From Hyaloscypha bicolor E (Eukaryota > Ascomycota > Leotiomycetes > Helotiales > Hyaloscyphaceae): 64,000 nt of DNA. Position 1 is the first letter of the stretch; each line of letters begins with the position of its first letter. The stretch is taken from the NCBI RefSeq assembly GCF_002865645.1, contig NW_020194619.1:2144442-2208441 (forward strand), written 5' to 3'. Shown here piece after piece: positions 12,123-22,420 of this stretch. The position numbers and the translations under genes were made by a program. The notes under the pieces are model-generated. The model did no database searches and had not been told where the DNA came from. It saw only the letters and a list, made by a program, of their open reading frames with translations.

Positions 12123-12703
12123 CTATTTATTTGTAATAGAAGGGATACTCTGGCCAGGGTAACGTCCAGGCTTTGAAACCCGGCCACTTCGTATAATTTG
12201 AGGGGGTTTGGGTTATCCTCTACTATTACCCTCTCCCCCATTATCATCAATATCTCGTATACTGCAATGGGTCGCATAACCACAACGAATACAGTTACCA
12301 TATGCTCTATACCACTCTCCTCCAGGAACCCTTAAGTACTCCTCAAAAATGCCTTGACCATTTTGGCAAGCAGTACAAGGAGTACGGATATTAACTTGGC
12401 TACTATATTATTTAGTATAGATCGTATAAAGTATAAAGAAGTAATTTATACTCGTTGAGTCAAGATTGCATTAATAACCTCAGGAAGAAGCGGGACATTA
12501 AAGGTATCAGGAGTATAGGGACCCTTGATTGCGATATCTGAGGGGGCAGGATTGGCGATATTGAAGGTATTTCGCTATTAAGGGCTACCAGTAATGACAG
12601 ATGGCTCTAGTTCATTACCTCCCATACGAAGGAAGTAATGTACGTTATTATAGCCATTAAGACGAGTCCAGATTACCAGATCTTGCTGAGCTTGAGCTGC
12701 CAT
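12123..12703 (-). pseudogene. Second gene inside the hAT element, DUF3716-like cysteine motif
   Basis: From ATG 12703 a frame begins MAAQAQQDLVIWTRLNGYNN. It passes two adjacent stops (TAA TAG, read as Gln-Gln) and continues to a possible intron near 12450-12400. The next segment holds C-T-A-C-Q-N-G-Q-G, then C-I-R-C-G and H-C-S. That spacing resembles DUF3716, a short Cys-rich domain of unknown function common in Pezizomycotina (recognition from memory). One more stop (TAA near 12211) precedes the end at TAG 12123. It runs opposite to the transposase. The splice junction could not be placed in frame, so details are uncertain. Confidence 0.6.
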
Positions 12704-13081
12704 CTTGACTAGTATATGTATATATATGTGTGTATATGTATATGTGGGGGTAGGTAGAATGGAGGGTATATGGAAAGTATGTATAAATTGGAGAGAGGGT
12801 TGGGAGCTGAGAGCTTATTTTAAAGGTATCTGGATTATCGAAAATTAAAAATGGGAGCATAAATGACTCAGATTAAGCTATATTGCATCATATGAAGCTA
12901 TGATTCACGTAGTTATTTGGTATAGTTCAGACGATGGCACCAAAATTAGCTGGGGCCTTAGAAATAGGGCAAAGTATTACTAAGAATCGATTCGGTATCG
13001 ATAGTATCGATACCTTACGATTCTGGCATCGATACGTATCGATACCGGAAATTAGGTATTTCTGCCAAGCCTGGCTGGAAA

Positions 13082-13617
13082 CCAATGTTTAGCTGAATGC
13101 CCTGAATCGCTACTGTCAGCCTCAGGCACAAGTTTCCAACACTTTGTACTATCTCATAGGCATTACACAATCCGCCTCCAATTCGCTTATTGCAGGTATC
13201 TCGCCGACCGGCTCATTATTACCAGGTTCCAATTTGGGCGCTGTGCACATGTCGTTCCTAGAAACGAGCGAGGATATGCAGCAGCAGTTGTCTTCCTCGT
13301 CGGAGCTTGATCACAATGATGTTTTCCTCAAGAGTCAAGTCGGAGCTAAGATATGCAGGCGTTATGCATCTAGCCATCTAAAGGCCAAGCGAAGTACCCA
13401 TTTAACAAGGTTAGGAACAGCACCGATCTAATAGGGTACTTAATCCCAAAGAAAGTAGAAGTCACAGGTTTCTGTCAGTACAATTTCTTCAACTAACTTT
13501 CTAGCGGGACTCACCAGGTCACTCAAGGAAATACCCCAACAGAGAATCATCTAGTCCATTTTATGTGCCCATGGACGTCATGAGAATATATCTTCACATG
13601 CTGCACCTACCTGCTTA
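13082..13617. other. No gene supported
   Basis: A 95-codon plus-strand frame (13144-13431) lacks any recognised domain or homologous partner in the window and is not called. The stretch lies between the hAT element and the acyltransferase tail copy. Confidence 0.4.
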
Positions 13618-13621
13618 TACA

Positions 13622-13735
13622 CTCACTTACCACCCCACAAAACCCCATCCAAAAGCAACCGTTTCATAGCCCCAGCCTTAAGATAAACACTAACACTAAA
13701 CCCCTCACTAATCCAATCTACCCTCCCTCTATTTT
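13622..13735 (-). pseudogene. Duplicated 3' tail of a BAHD-type acyltransferase gene
   Basis: On the minus strand this encodes about 36 residues that match the last residues of the acyltransferase at 18275-19843: shared DWISEG, SVYL, MKRLLLDG, LWGG then stop. The similarity runs a few bases past the stop (TACACTCA-type sequence at 13618 and 18270) and fades upstream at about 13735. The reading frame is intact but only the tail is present. It is either the remnant of a full tandem paralogue destroyed by transposon insertions or a partial duplication. Confidence 0.85.
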
Positions 13736-13861
13736 CACAACAGCAGTAAAGCCAAGTCCAAGGAGTTGCGGGATAGCACCAAAGGGTAACCAGCATGGAA
13801 TAGCTGGGTTACAACTTCATTTCAGAGCACAACATCTCCGCAGTATTCTCCATCGTTATGA

Positions 13862-14548
13862 TACAGCCGTATGCGAAACTACAGTTCCCTGTCGAATTTT
13901 AAGCGAACCTTACTCGTTAACAAAACGCGATTTGCGCAAACCACGGTTTTTACCAACTATCCTAGGAAATATTATTTAAATTTTAAGCCCTTCTAGAAAT
14001 GTAACAGGGAATACGTAAGGACTAATTTAAGCCAAGGTGCACGTGTTCTAGAAGTATAGTTCTCAAGTTATTAAAGGAGGCTAAAAATTCTGAGTTTTAA
14101 GCCTTGCATTTCTCAGACCCTCGCTTAGCCCCTCGATTTTCTATTCAACCAGCCCGTTTTTAAACAACTCAAGAACTATACCTCTAGAACACGTGCGCCT
14201 TAGCTTAAATTAGTTTCTAAGTGTTCCCTGTTATATTATTATTAGGGCTTATAGCTTAATAAAGAAATGCTGGCGAAGTGGGCGATTTACTAGAAAAATA
14301 TACCAAATTCATTATATAAGGTAAATGTTAGGGACAAGACATACTATTACAAATAACTTAAGAACTATATCTAGAACAAGTATACCTTGTCTTAAATTGG
14401 TTCTTATATGCTCCCTAGTATATTTCTAAAAGGGCTTATAATTTAATTGGAATTAGCTGCATAGGGTCTGGGGGTGGAATCGCAAATTGTGGTTTGTTAA
14501 GGTTCGCTTAAAATTCGGCAGGGAACTGTAGTTTCGCATACGGCTGTA
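13862..14548. mobile_element. Non-autonomous inverted-repeat element with TA duplication
   Basis: The element 13864-14546 (683 bases) is bounded by TA (13862-13863 and 14547-14548). It has terminal inverted repeats of about 50 bases beginning CAGCCGTATGCGAAACTACA, with few mismatches. TA duplication suggests Tc1/mariner-like mobilisation. Inside, about 14005-14072 is inverted at about 14164-14230 (CACGTGTTCTAGA and TAAATTAG words), and a third diverged copy follows at about 14330-14450. No transposase is present. Confidence 0.9.
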
Positions 14549-14981
14549 CCCAGAGCACGACGCCGGTGTAGGACAGAACATTTGGGGGGGTGGATGCTCG
14601 CATGGCATTTGTAGTGTTTGTGGGGACTGTTCGTTTTCTTCATTATTCTAGCTTTGTGGTGATTTATGCCATTGTGCCATTCACCGCGTAAGAGAGACTC
14701 CTGCCTCTAATCCTTTTCTTCTTGTGGAACTACAGTATGCGAGAGAGATCAAGACCTGATGCAGACGAAGACATTCAGCAGCAAATGAAGTGAGTGAAGG
14801 AGCTAGTGCTAAAGGATTTTCCTGCAGACATAGTTACTTCTAGGTGCTCGAGATATTATCAAGCAATTATTGGCAGCTTTTTTACATTTGATACAGGATA
14901 CCTTGTGCAAATTATCACATGATCTTATCCCGTGATTAACAAATTGCAGCTGGTGTGCCGCTGATTACGGAGGTCGCGGCC
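14549..14981. other. No gene seen
   Basis: Sequence between two inverted-repeat elements. It has no open frame worth calling, no RNA gene that I recognise and no obvious repeat. Confidence 0.4.
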
Positions 14982-15190
14982 ATAAGTCTTGCAACCGGCA
15001 AGGATGAGTGCCAAGCTTCAGGACGCCACATGTAGATGACCTAGCAACAAAAATTAGGGGCTCGATAGCCTATAGGGAGAGTAGGTTTAGCAATGTTTAT
15101 AGGGCCCATGCGCTATATTTTGGCCCTGGAACGCCTGCAAGGCCCTGTAGTTACAGCTCTTCCTGGCTGCCGTGCAGCGGTCCTGCCACT

Positions 15191-15457
15191 TAACGAGCCT
15201 GCTGACAAAAGTCTGTGGTTTTAGCGATTTTTTCAGGCTCGCCAAACCAAAGTCATCAACTTCACTCCACGATAATTAGATAACTATTAATAATACTATC
15301 TTAAGACTCGAGAGTATTCAATAAAAGAAGGTATATTTAATTTTAAGAACTTAGTCTACAAAATTGCGATGTAAATTATAATTATTGAAATCCTTTTCAG
15401 GGCTGTTTTGTTAGCGAAATACGCTAAAACCACAGACTTTTGTCAGCAGGCTCGTAA
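15191..15457. mobile_element. Short inverted-repeat element with TAA duplication (Harbinger-like MITE)
   Basis: The element 15194-15454 (261 bases) is flanked by TAA on both sides (15191-15193, 15455-15457). It has near-perfect terminal inverted repeats starting CGAGCCTGCTGACAAAAGTC and continuing through TGTGGTTTTAGCG. The three-base TAA target and short AT-rich interior fit a PIF/Harbinger-type MITE. It is nested in the 14982-16188 element. Confidence 0.88.
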
Positions 15458-15489
15458 GCGAGAAGTGGCGCCGACCCTGGTAGTTGCAA

Positions 15490-16188
15490 GACTTATGGGG
15501 AAAATGTTAAATTTGGGGGCCACTAACCCATAGTAGAGGCGCTCCGACAGGAACACCAAAAATCTAGCTTTCTCTTTAATTTTATTCTATTTTATAAGGA
15601 ATTAATAGAATTTAAAACTTTATTTATTTTCTCATAGTGCTAATTAAGGGCTATTCAAATATAAATTAGTAATTGTTACGTGGCACCAGTCACGTGGTGC
15701 CACTGCACGTGACTTAGCGTGTAGCCAGTGCTTTTAGCCGCGCACACAGCCTTCAGCTCAATTCAAGCTCTTTACCACCACTGCAACAACCACCTTATCG
15801 TGACAGTAATAGTTCTTTAAATTAAAGAAGTTAAAAAGTATATATTTTATAGCCTAAAGGTAAGCTTAAGAAAGCCTAGGAATTTAGCGAACAAGTCCCT
15901 AAAGCTAAACATGAGAGCCCTATAAGCCATTAATTTATAGGGCATTATAGGGCTTAAAAACTAGAGCTTCATTAGTTAGTATATAAATTCCTCTAAATTA
16001 AAATTCTATTTTTAGAAATCCTTTTATTATAAGTCAAGAAGCACGTGATTATATTATGAGCCTTATAATATGCTAGCTTATACTTATATTAAAAAATCTA
16101 ACTTAAGGTCTCTAAACACCCTGGCCCCAATCGACACCCGGGACCCGCGGGGGGCGAGGGGGTGACGTTTACATTTTCCCGACTTATG
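15490..16188. mobile_element. Non-autonomous hAT-like element with 8-base duplication
   Basis: The element 15498-16180 (683 bases) is flanked by a perfect 8-base direct repeat GACTTATG (15490-15497, 16181-16188). Its ends are inverted: GGGAAAATGT at the left and ACATTTTCCC at the right. The 8-base duplication fits hAT. The interior is AT-rich without a coding frame; the right end is GC-rich with CCCGCGGGG. The insertion split the right terminal repeat of an older element. Confidence 0.85.
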
Positions 16189-16639
16189 TCCGTAGGTAAC
16201 CATGATGAATCAGGCGGCGTTTAATTTTAACCACACGGCAAGCAGAAAATAAAACATCTGCCGAATTTCTTTGCAGAAATATCTTGCCGGAGTTCGACAA
16301 TCCCTGGCCAAATTTCAACTCATGAGTAAGGGCACAGCTGCGCGCGCGGTTTGAGCTATGGCTGGGCGTATTTGTTGTGCTCTGTGCGAGTTGTCAGACG
16401 GCGGTGGGTGAGGCTCTCAATGCAAGGTGCAGTATATATACCTTTTGCTAGTCCGGGGGTTCTTGAGGGGGTCACAAGTCAGGTTTCCCTCTTGCTAGAC
16501 AGTCTTGCCTTTTCAAAAATTGCGCTTCTCTCTCATAATTTTCTGATAGGCTACTAGGCTTTGAGGAATATTGTCTGTTTGTCGACGGGTTTCGAGTGAA
16601 TATATATATCTTCACTCCTGTCATTCCGACGTCGCGCCT
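16189..16639. promoter_or_regulatory. Upstream region of the zinc-finger gene
   Basis: About 450 bases between the transposon cluster and the first ATG of the C2H2 gene. No ATG in frame with the gene lies between the last upstream stop and 16640. No specific regulatory motif is claimed. Confidence 0.35.
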
Positions 16640-18084
16640 ATGCAAGTGGCACCCAAACCCCGGCTGACGAGCGCACCACCCGGGCATAACTTCCTTGTAC
16701 CTCCTTCGCCAACCTGCAACATTCCATTCGATGATTGGAATCATGCCCGAGCTTTGATTACAAAGTATCCCCCTCAAATCGTCCTCTGGATCATTCGGGA
16801 AGTGTCGTGTGGTGAGTTCACGAATAGACCGAAGTAGGAAATCCAACTTGACTAAAAGTTTGAATAGAACCAAGAGTTGCTTCTCCATTCTCTGGTTCAG
16901 GAAGCTTGTCCTCAATATCCTCCGCTCACATGGGGGCGAGTTCTACTGGCATATTCCAAACGTTGCCCAGTACACTGGTTTCTTCCTCCTCCAGCATGTC
17001 TTCGCTTTGCCAAGATCTCGGTGGTGTCTCTGCTCATTTTCATGAAACTGGAGGTAGTGTGAATGACCTAACTTCTCCATGTCCGGAGGAGAAGGAACAC
17101 GCCATGGAGCCTCGAAATGCAGCCTCCCTGGAGATGACTCCTGTTCTGAAGCAATCGGAAAGCCGATGGTTCTGCGTATTTGATGAGCACAACGGGAAAT
17201 CGTTTGGGAGGAGATCAGATTGGAGGAAGCACATGAATGACTTCCACAAACCAGATAAAAAGGCATGGGAATGCCCTGACTGTCACCAAGTCTTCGATCA
17301 GCTTTGCAACTTCATTCAACATCATTCGGTTCAGCACTGCCATCGCAATCGTTGCAAACATTCCGGTACCGCCACGAAATTGAGATATAGCAAACGAGCT
17401 TTTGCTTGCGGGCGTCAATTTTGTGACCGCTTGCTGCACTCCTGGGATGAATGGCGGGACCATGTTGCTGAGCATTTGGAAGATCGCATGTCTGAAGACG
17501 AATGGCAGTACAACACGCTTTTTCGAAATTTGTTACGACGGGAAGAAATACATTCGCGATGGGAGAAGTTTGTTTCCGGCCAAGTCGGGAATTACAACGT
17601 TGCTGCACGTTTCAATTGGCGTGCCAGGAACACCTTGCTGCTCAAGCTGAAGCTGGAGTACTGTGAAACAATACTTGAAAGCGACTCCGAAAGACTGGTG
17701 GAGGACGCCTATCGGAATGGCCTTGAGGTTCGAACTGCCCACGAGGTCTTAGATCCTTCGACACTAATCACCGAGCCGGGCACTACCCGAAGCCAGGCCG
17801 ACGTTCTCAGTTACGATCCTTCTTCACAGCTATTGCAAAGCGTGGCCAACTTCAATCCTTGGTTCGAACGCTCCGAAAAGGAACTTCCTGAAGCTCTTAA
17901 GGTTTCCCATTCACAACCGGTTGCAGACGGCGGATCAGGCATGACAGGCAACGATAGCGACTTTGATCGCAACTCTCATACCATGCAGTGCGAAATGTCC
18001 TCTGAGCATTGGGGCGCTGGTACCTGGTGGAATGGATATGACCTAAGCCACGAGAGTTCTATCCTGGATTTCAACCCGAAATGA
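16640..18084 (+). CDS. C2H2-type zinc-finger protein of fungal type
   Basis: Two exons (16640-16811, 16868-18084; 56-base intron) give 462 residues. ATG 16640 is the first in frame. A clear finger is present, WECPDCHQVF ending in HHSVQHC (about residues 180-205). Just before it is a degenerate finger, WFCVFDE to DFH, whose second Cys is missing. More Cys/His follow (RNRCKH, ACGRQFC, HVAEH), as in fungal proteins annotated only as C2H2 domain proteins. The N-terminus is Ser-rich and the C-terminus acidic, polar and disordered. It is probably nuclear and DNA-binding, but the target is unknown. It lies beside an acyltransferase and a methyltransferase, so a local regulator is conceivable; this is inference only. 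Confidence 0.8.
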
Positions 18085-18274
18085 AAGTCCTAGGTTGAGA
18101 CTCATGAACAACGTCCACTTGTAGAACGCACAGAGACTTCACATTTTCCTGGGTCTAGATTAGAGCGCTAGGGTTTTCAACTCCATAAATTTGTGTTTTA
18201 TTCTACATTTTTCATATATTTCACTTACCTCCTTTCTACTCTCCATTTACTGTACATAGACCTGGAATCTACAC

Positions 18275-19843
18275 TCAATTACCACCCCACAAATCTCCAT
18301 CCAAAAGCAACCGCTTCATAGTCTCAGCCTCAAGATAAACACTAACATCTACACCCTCACTAATCCAATCCGCCCTCTCCCCACCCTCCCTCCTCACATC
18401 ACTCGCTTCCATAACCTCAACAAGCCCATCACAACTCGGCATCACCGCCTCCACATGCCGCGGCCCTCCACCTCCAAAATTAACTTCGTAAACACCAGCA
18501 TGCACCCAGGTCGTCAGCAATACATGCTCTCTACCGAGACACGCCCTCCATAGCCTCTGGGGCGCAACTTCGAATGCTACGTCATGGAGATGGTTTGCCA
18601 CTGCTTCGGGTGTGAAAATTGCAAGTGTTTTCCGGATCATTTGTGCAAGAGAAGAAATTGATGGAGGTGAAGAGGCAACGGTGGAAGGGATAGCGGCATG
18701 TGTAATCGGACTCCCGAGGAAAGAGTCTGGCAGAGGAGGCGAGACGCGTGGTCGGAGACCAAACGTCATGTCTAGATACACTATTGTGTTTTCTGGGATT
18801 TGGCGTGCGAGGGTGATGTGGCTCCAGATATGTGCTAAGAGCGCATCGTGTTTGGAGATTTTGACGAGTGTACCGGAAGAAGGGGAGGTGGCGAGCGAGT
18901 AAATGTTTAGGATTTCTTGTGCTGAGAAGTGAAGGACGTGGTGCGAGATAGTGGCCTTCGTGTCCCATTGGTGCCATGGGATTGGTGTGCTTGGTGATAG
19001 AGTGAGGGAAGTGTCGAAATCGGCGGGTGTGTGGGTTGGCCAGGGCTGGCCTTGGACTTGGAGATGCCAGTCGTATCTGTGTTGTGGGAGTGAACGGGCT
19101 TTGGTGACGATGGAGGGATCGGGAGAAAAGGTGTCGATGTCGCCTGCTGCGAAAGAGTCGAGGCGTTGTGGGTCAAAGATGGGAGTGAGTGCTGGAAGGT
19201 GTTCGTTTCTGAACATGCAACTGCTCATATGAGACCAGTCTTTGGCGAAGCGAGATAGGGACACAGCATCAGCGAAGCAGTGGGTAATTTCTATCGCCAC
19301 TGCTGTGCTTCCGCAGGCAAAAGTTGTGAATTGGATGATCACATTCGGAGCGTCCCTGTCTTCTGAAACCGATAGTTTCGACTTGGGAAGGAGTTCGGCA
19401 GCTGGAAGTTGAGATGCATCCCATGCTTTCAGTGAAAATCTGCGAGTCGAGATACTGGGTAGAAATTTCGAAAGACTTTTGGGAGATTTGGCGGTGACGA
19501 AAGGGATCCCGATATCTGTTGATGTATTGTATGTAACCCAAATTCGTTGATAGCGGTGGTTGTGGCTGCCATTGGGCTTTGGTGTAGCATATGAGAGGCG
19601 TCCACACCATTGGCGGTAATAATTCAGAGTTTTCGAAAGAGAGATTTGCAAGTGGGAAGCGGACAGTACCGATGCTGGACTGGAAGGAGGATCGTAAAAC
19701 CAAGCTGCCGCGCAACGAGCGAAACTAGTAGAAGCATTGTCGAAGATTGACAATGGAACAAAGATACCACCCCCTTGAGTTGATTCGGGAAATATATTCG
19801 TCGAGGACGTGACCTGAACGTCGAAGGAATTATTCGTGAACAT
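18275..19843 (-). CDS. BAHD-type (transferase family) acyltransferase
   Basis: Single-exon gene of 522 residues. HCFAD at 188-192 is the HxxxD catalytic motif of the BAHD/trichothecene 3-O-acetyltransferase superfamily (transferase family, PF02458). VYEVNFGGGG (451-460) occupies the place of the structural DFGWG motif. These enzymes move an acyl group from CoA to an alcohol or amine, usually in secondary metabolism; the substrate cannot be read from sequence. No signal peptide is seen, so it is probably cytosolic. It is convergent with the zinc-finger gene (190 bases apart). A second, truncated copy of its last 36 codons lies at 13622-13735. Confidence 0.92.
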   Translation of the reverse strand: MFTNNSFDVQVTSSTNIFPESTQGGGIFVPLSIFDNASTSFARCAAAWFYDPPSSPASVLSASHLQISLSKTLNYYRQWCGRLSYATPKPNGSHNHRYQRIWVTYNTSTDIGIPFVTAKSPKSLSKFLPSISTRRFSLKAWDASQLPAAELLPKSKLSVSEDRDAPNVIIQFTTFACGSTAVAIEITHCFADAVSLSRFAKDWSHMSSCMFRNEHLPALTPIFDPQRLDSFAAGDIDTFSPDPSIVTKARSLPQHRYDWHLQVQGQPWPTHTPADFDTSLTLSPSTPIPWHQWDTKATISHHVLHFSAQEILNIYSLATSPSSGTLVKISKHDALLAHIWSHITLARQIPENTIVYLDMTFGLRPRVSPPLPDSFLGSPITHAAIPSTVASSPPSISSLAQMIRKTLAIFTPEAVANHLHDVAFEVAPQRLWRACLGREHVLLTTWVHAGVYEVNFGGGGPRHVEAVMPSCDGLVEVMEASDVRREGGERADWISEGVDVSVYLEAETMKRLLLDGDLWGGN

Positions 19844-20754
19844 GTTGAGTGGTTTGAAAAGAGACTAGAAAACAAGATGCCTTTTACACCTTGAAATCGA
19901 GAAATAACTAACGTTGTTATATATTGCTGCCAAGGTTGAACTGACAGCTCCTTGTGGCGCCACTACGCCAACATCGGCAGAGGTCGAGACCACTTTGCGA
20001 GAAAAGAGTGCATGCGATGTGGTGACCGGCTTGAGTCTATCTCGCCCGGGATACACAACCAACAGTTGGTCAATGGACGTGGACCCTCAATCCAGTGGAT
20101 TATTCGACATCTTCCATGCACAATTTGCTCATGAATGCATGAATGAGTGAGGATGAGTCGAAGAGCAGTGACTCGAAGTTTTCAGGAGGCTTGCACAGCC
20201 GAGTCCCCACTTTTAGCGCTTGGCAGGTTCCCTATTCCAACCAGAGAACACTTTAAGATATCATGCTTTCTAAAAGAAAAGAATCACTAAAAATGATTCA
20301 TTGCAGACTTAGAAGCCTTCCGACTCTGTTTGTATATTACTCTATGAAAGATGTTAAAGTGCATGCGTGGATGGGTGAAGTCTTTCTGATCGAAATAAGC
20401 GAGGTTGCCCCTGAGATCTCGACACAGCGATCACATTGAGGAAATGTAACAAAACATGTCCTGTTAGTTACATCGCGCCATGTTCTAAGAGATTTCGCGA
20501 GTTATCCAAAGGCTAGCTGGGGTAGAGCTTACATCCTTTTTTGATTACACACTTAATATAGCGGAGTAGAAGCGTGCACAGAGACTGGCCCAATAATGAT
20601 GTTATCATCTTTAACCAGATAGCCTCTACGGCTACTCAGCCAACAGCGGCGACAAGTTCGTCAAGCCAACTCCTATTGTGGCTTTCTTCCATAAACAACG
20701 TATCTAGTTGGCACGAAGTCAGCACTATTCCGTCCCTCTGCTTATCCAGGACAC
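19844..20754. other. No gene seen between acyltransferase and methyltransferase
   Basis: About 900 bases holding the upstream region of the acyltransferase and the 3' side of the methyltransferase, both on the minus strand. Short frames on both strands show no domain. Confidence 0.4.
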
Positions 20755-22204
20755 TTACACAGGAACATAAGCGTGAATCCGATTGTCCCTCATATCCCTC
20801 CTCACATCCACCAAAAACAACTCCACCGCATCAGGCGTCATCTTCAGGGCCCTCGTAAAGATAAGCGCGCTCGCTGCATGCAGTCCCGCGAGACAATCCT
20901 CTCTGTACCACGCCCCCAAAGTCTTCATCTTCTTGCCCCTGGCCCACGTCCCAACGGGCCAATAATACAGCTTCTCTACCACGTCTGCGAAGCCCACTTC
21001 CTCCAAGACTGCCTTGTACTTCGCGACTTTTGTGAAGTCACGGCCAAGAACGAGCGCACCAGCCATGAAGCGCTCGTTCCATAGCTTCATGGCTGTTCCC
21101 TCGCCTGTGGAGTCGACGTAACGCAACGGCATCTGCAGGTCCTGGAGTTCGAGAATTCCACCTGGACGTAGTGCTTTGAAGGCATGTTCCCAGACTGTCT
21201 TGTGGTTTTTGAAGCAGGACATCAGGGCGCGGCCGTGGATGTAGTCGAACTTTTGGGGGAAGACCCATTCGTCTTCTGCATCGTCGACCTCGAAACTGCA
21301 GTTGGCCGGGACGCTTCGGGGCGGGTTAGGGAAGGAATGTGCAAGAAACATTAGGGTGTGTAGTGGGTGAGCGAGAGTGAGTTAAGAAAAGAGGAGCGCT
21401 GACAAGTTTGGTTGAATGGGGCTCAGGTCTGTGCCGACCACGTTTGCGGATGGGTAAGTCGCCGCTGTGCATCTAAAGTCAGCGGTTTGTTGATATTAAG
21501 TGATGGAGGAGGGATCTTGTACCGAAGTCAATCGCCCAGATACCGGTACCAGTTCCGATATCCAGAACATTGTGAATTCCACCCTTCAGTTCCTCGATGG
21601 GGGCGATGTGTAACTTGCCATCGAACGTCAGGGTGAACAAGTGGTGCTGGAGGTCTGTAATAATTAGAACCATTTTCCGTCAGAGTATATATTTCACTTA
21701 CCTAGTCTGTCTTGCTCTGTCTTAATTTTAAGTCTCTAGTTAATAAAAGTCACAGAGTGTTAGACATTAGTCTTGCTCACCTCATCGTTCGGAAGTAAGT
21801 AATCTGATTCCATGTCAGCTACCTATGAAATGCAATCTTGAAACCGAGGAGGGTATTCACTTCCTTGCTTGTATTTATGAAATCTCCGCCCATTCTCTTC
21901 CACGTATTCATAGATGCTATCCCTGAGTGACTGCGTCGAAGACCTTGGTCACAAATCAGCACAGACATTCTTGATATAAACACCTTGTGTGAATGCGGGA
22001 TATCGTACTCCATGCTTCCAATGGCGGAATCGCTATCCCCCATACTGGCTTGACTATCTATCTAGTCATAATAAGATAGCGAGCAGCCAATGTAGATATC
22101 AGACTTACATCGAGACCAGGGATTTCGGCTAGAGAAGTCGAAGGCGCTACAGGGGCCTGCAACGGCGGACCAGCCGCATCGTCCGCTGTTGAAGCCGTCT
22201 CCAT
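20755..22204 (-). CDS. LaeA-like SAM-dependent methyltransferase
   Basis: Eight exons (22204-22109, 22061-21982, 21922-21861, 21803-21781, 21735-21702, 21654-21523, 21464-21404, 21313-20755) join to 348 residues; exons of 23 and 34 bases are among them. Motif [16 protein letters not shown], the GTDLSPIQP stretch and [11 protein letters not shown] are those of the class I methyltransferases found by the hundred in filamentous fungi and related to LaeA. The block YLLPNDE to [18 protein letters not shown] is typical of the subfamily. The substrate is unknown; some regulate secondary metabolism, others act on small molecules. The donor of exon 2 is a weaker GTTTAT. It shares a strand with the acyltransferase 0.9 kb downstream. 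Confidence 0.92.
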
Positions 22205-22420
22205 GTTGCTGGGAGGACAAAGATGCTCAAGTATCAAGATCCTGGATGTGCTATGCGATTTCAAAGGAGTGGAATGGATCAGCAAGCTAGGATGAGAAGG
22301 AGCGTCGTTGGTGGTTCCTTATCTCGAAGTGCGGGGAAATGGTGGATCTGAGGCTACACAACATCCACGAAAATCTATTAGTGCGGGGACACAGCCGGAT
22401 ACGGAAAGCACACAGTCATG
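22205..22420. promoter_or_regulatory. Upstream region of the methyltransferase gene
   Basis: 216 bases between the methyltransferase ATG and the inverted-repeat element at 22421. Any upstream promoter elements have been displaced by that insertion. Confidence 0.35.

Larger units (their letters stand above)
9716..13081. mobile_element. Complete hAT transposon with 8-base target duplication
   Basis: The element proper spans 9724-13073 (3350 bases). It is flanked by a perfect 8-base direct repeat GCTGGAAA (9716-9723 and 13074-13081), the hallmark length for hAT. Terminal inverted repeats begin CAGGCTTGGCA at both ends and continue to an ATACCT block with a short mismatch. Subterminal regions carry repeated GGTATCGATAC words and a palindrome ATCGATACGTATCGAT at each end, probable transposase binding sites. 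It holds a plus-strand transposase relic and a minus-strand second gene relic. Both are broken by stops, so the copy is not autonomous, though its ends are intact. Confidence 0.95.
14982..16188. mobile_element. Older inverted-repeat element, split by two later insertions
   Basis: CATAAGTCTTGCAAC at 14982-14996 is inverted at 15483-15497 (GTTGCAAGACTTATG). The similarity may extend outward through TACGGA words on both sides if the 15498-16180 insertion and a 9-base gap are allowed for. A 261-base element sits inside it (15194-15454) and another has inserted into its right terminal repeat (15498-16180). The short open frame at 15008-15193 has no recognisable product. Target duplication was not resolved. 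Confidence 0.6.

Noticed and set aside
13144..13431. 95-codon plus-strand frame next to the hAT element
   Set aside because: No domain, no splice extension, and it lies between a transposon and a gene fragment.
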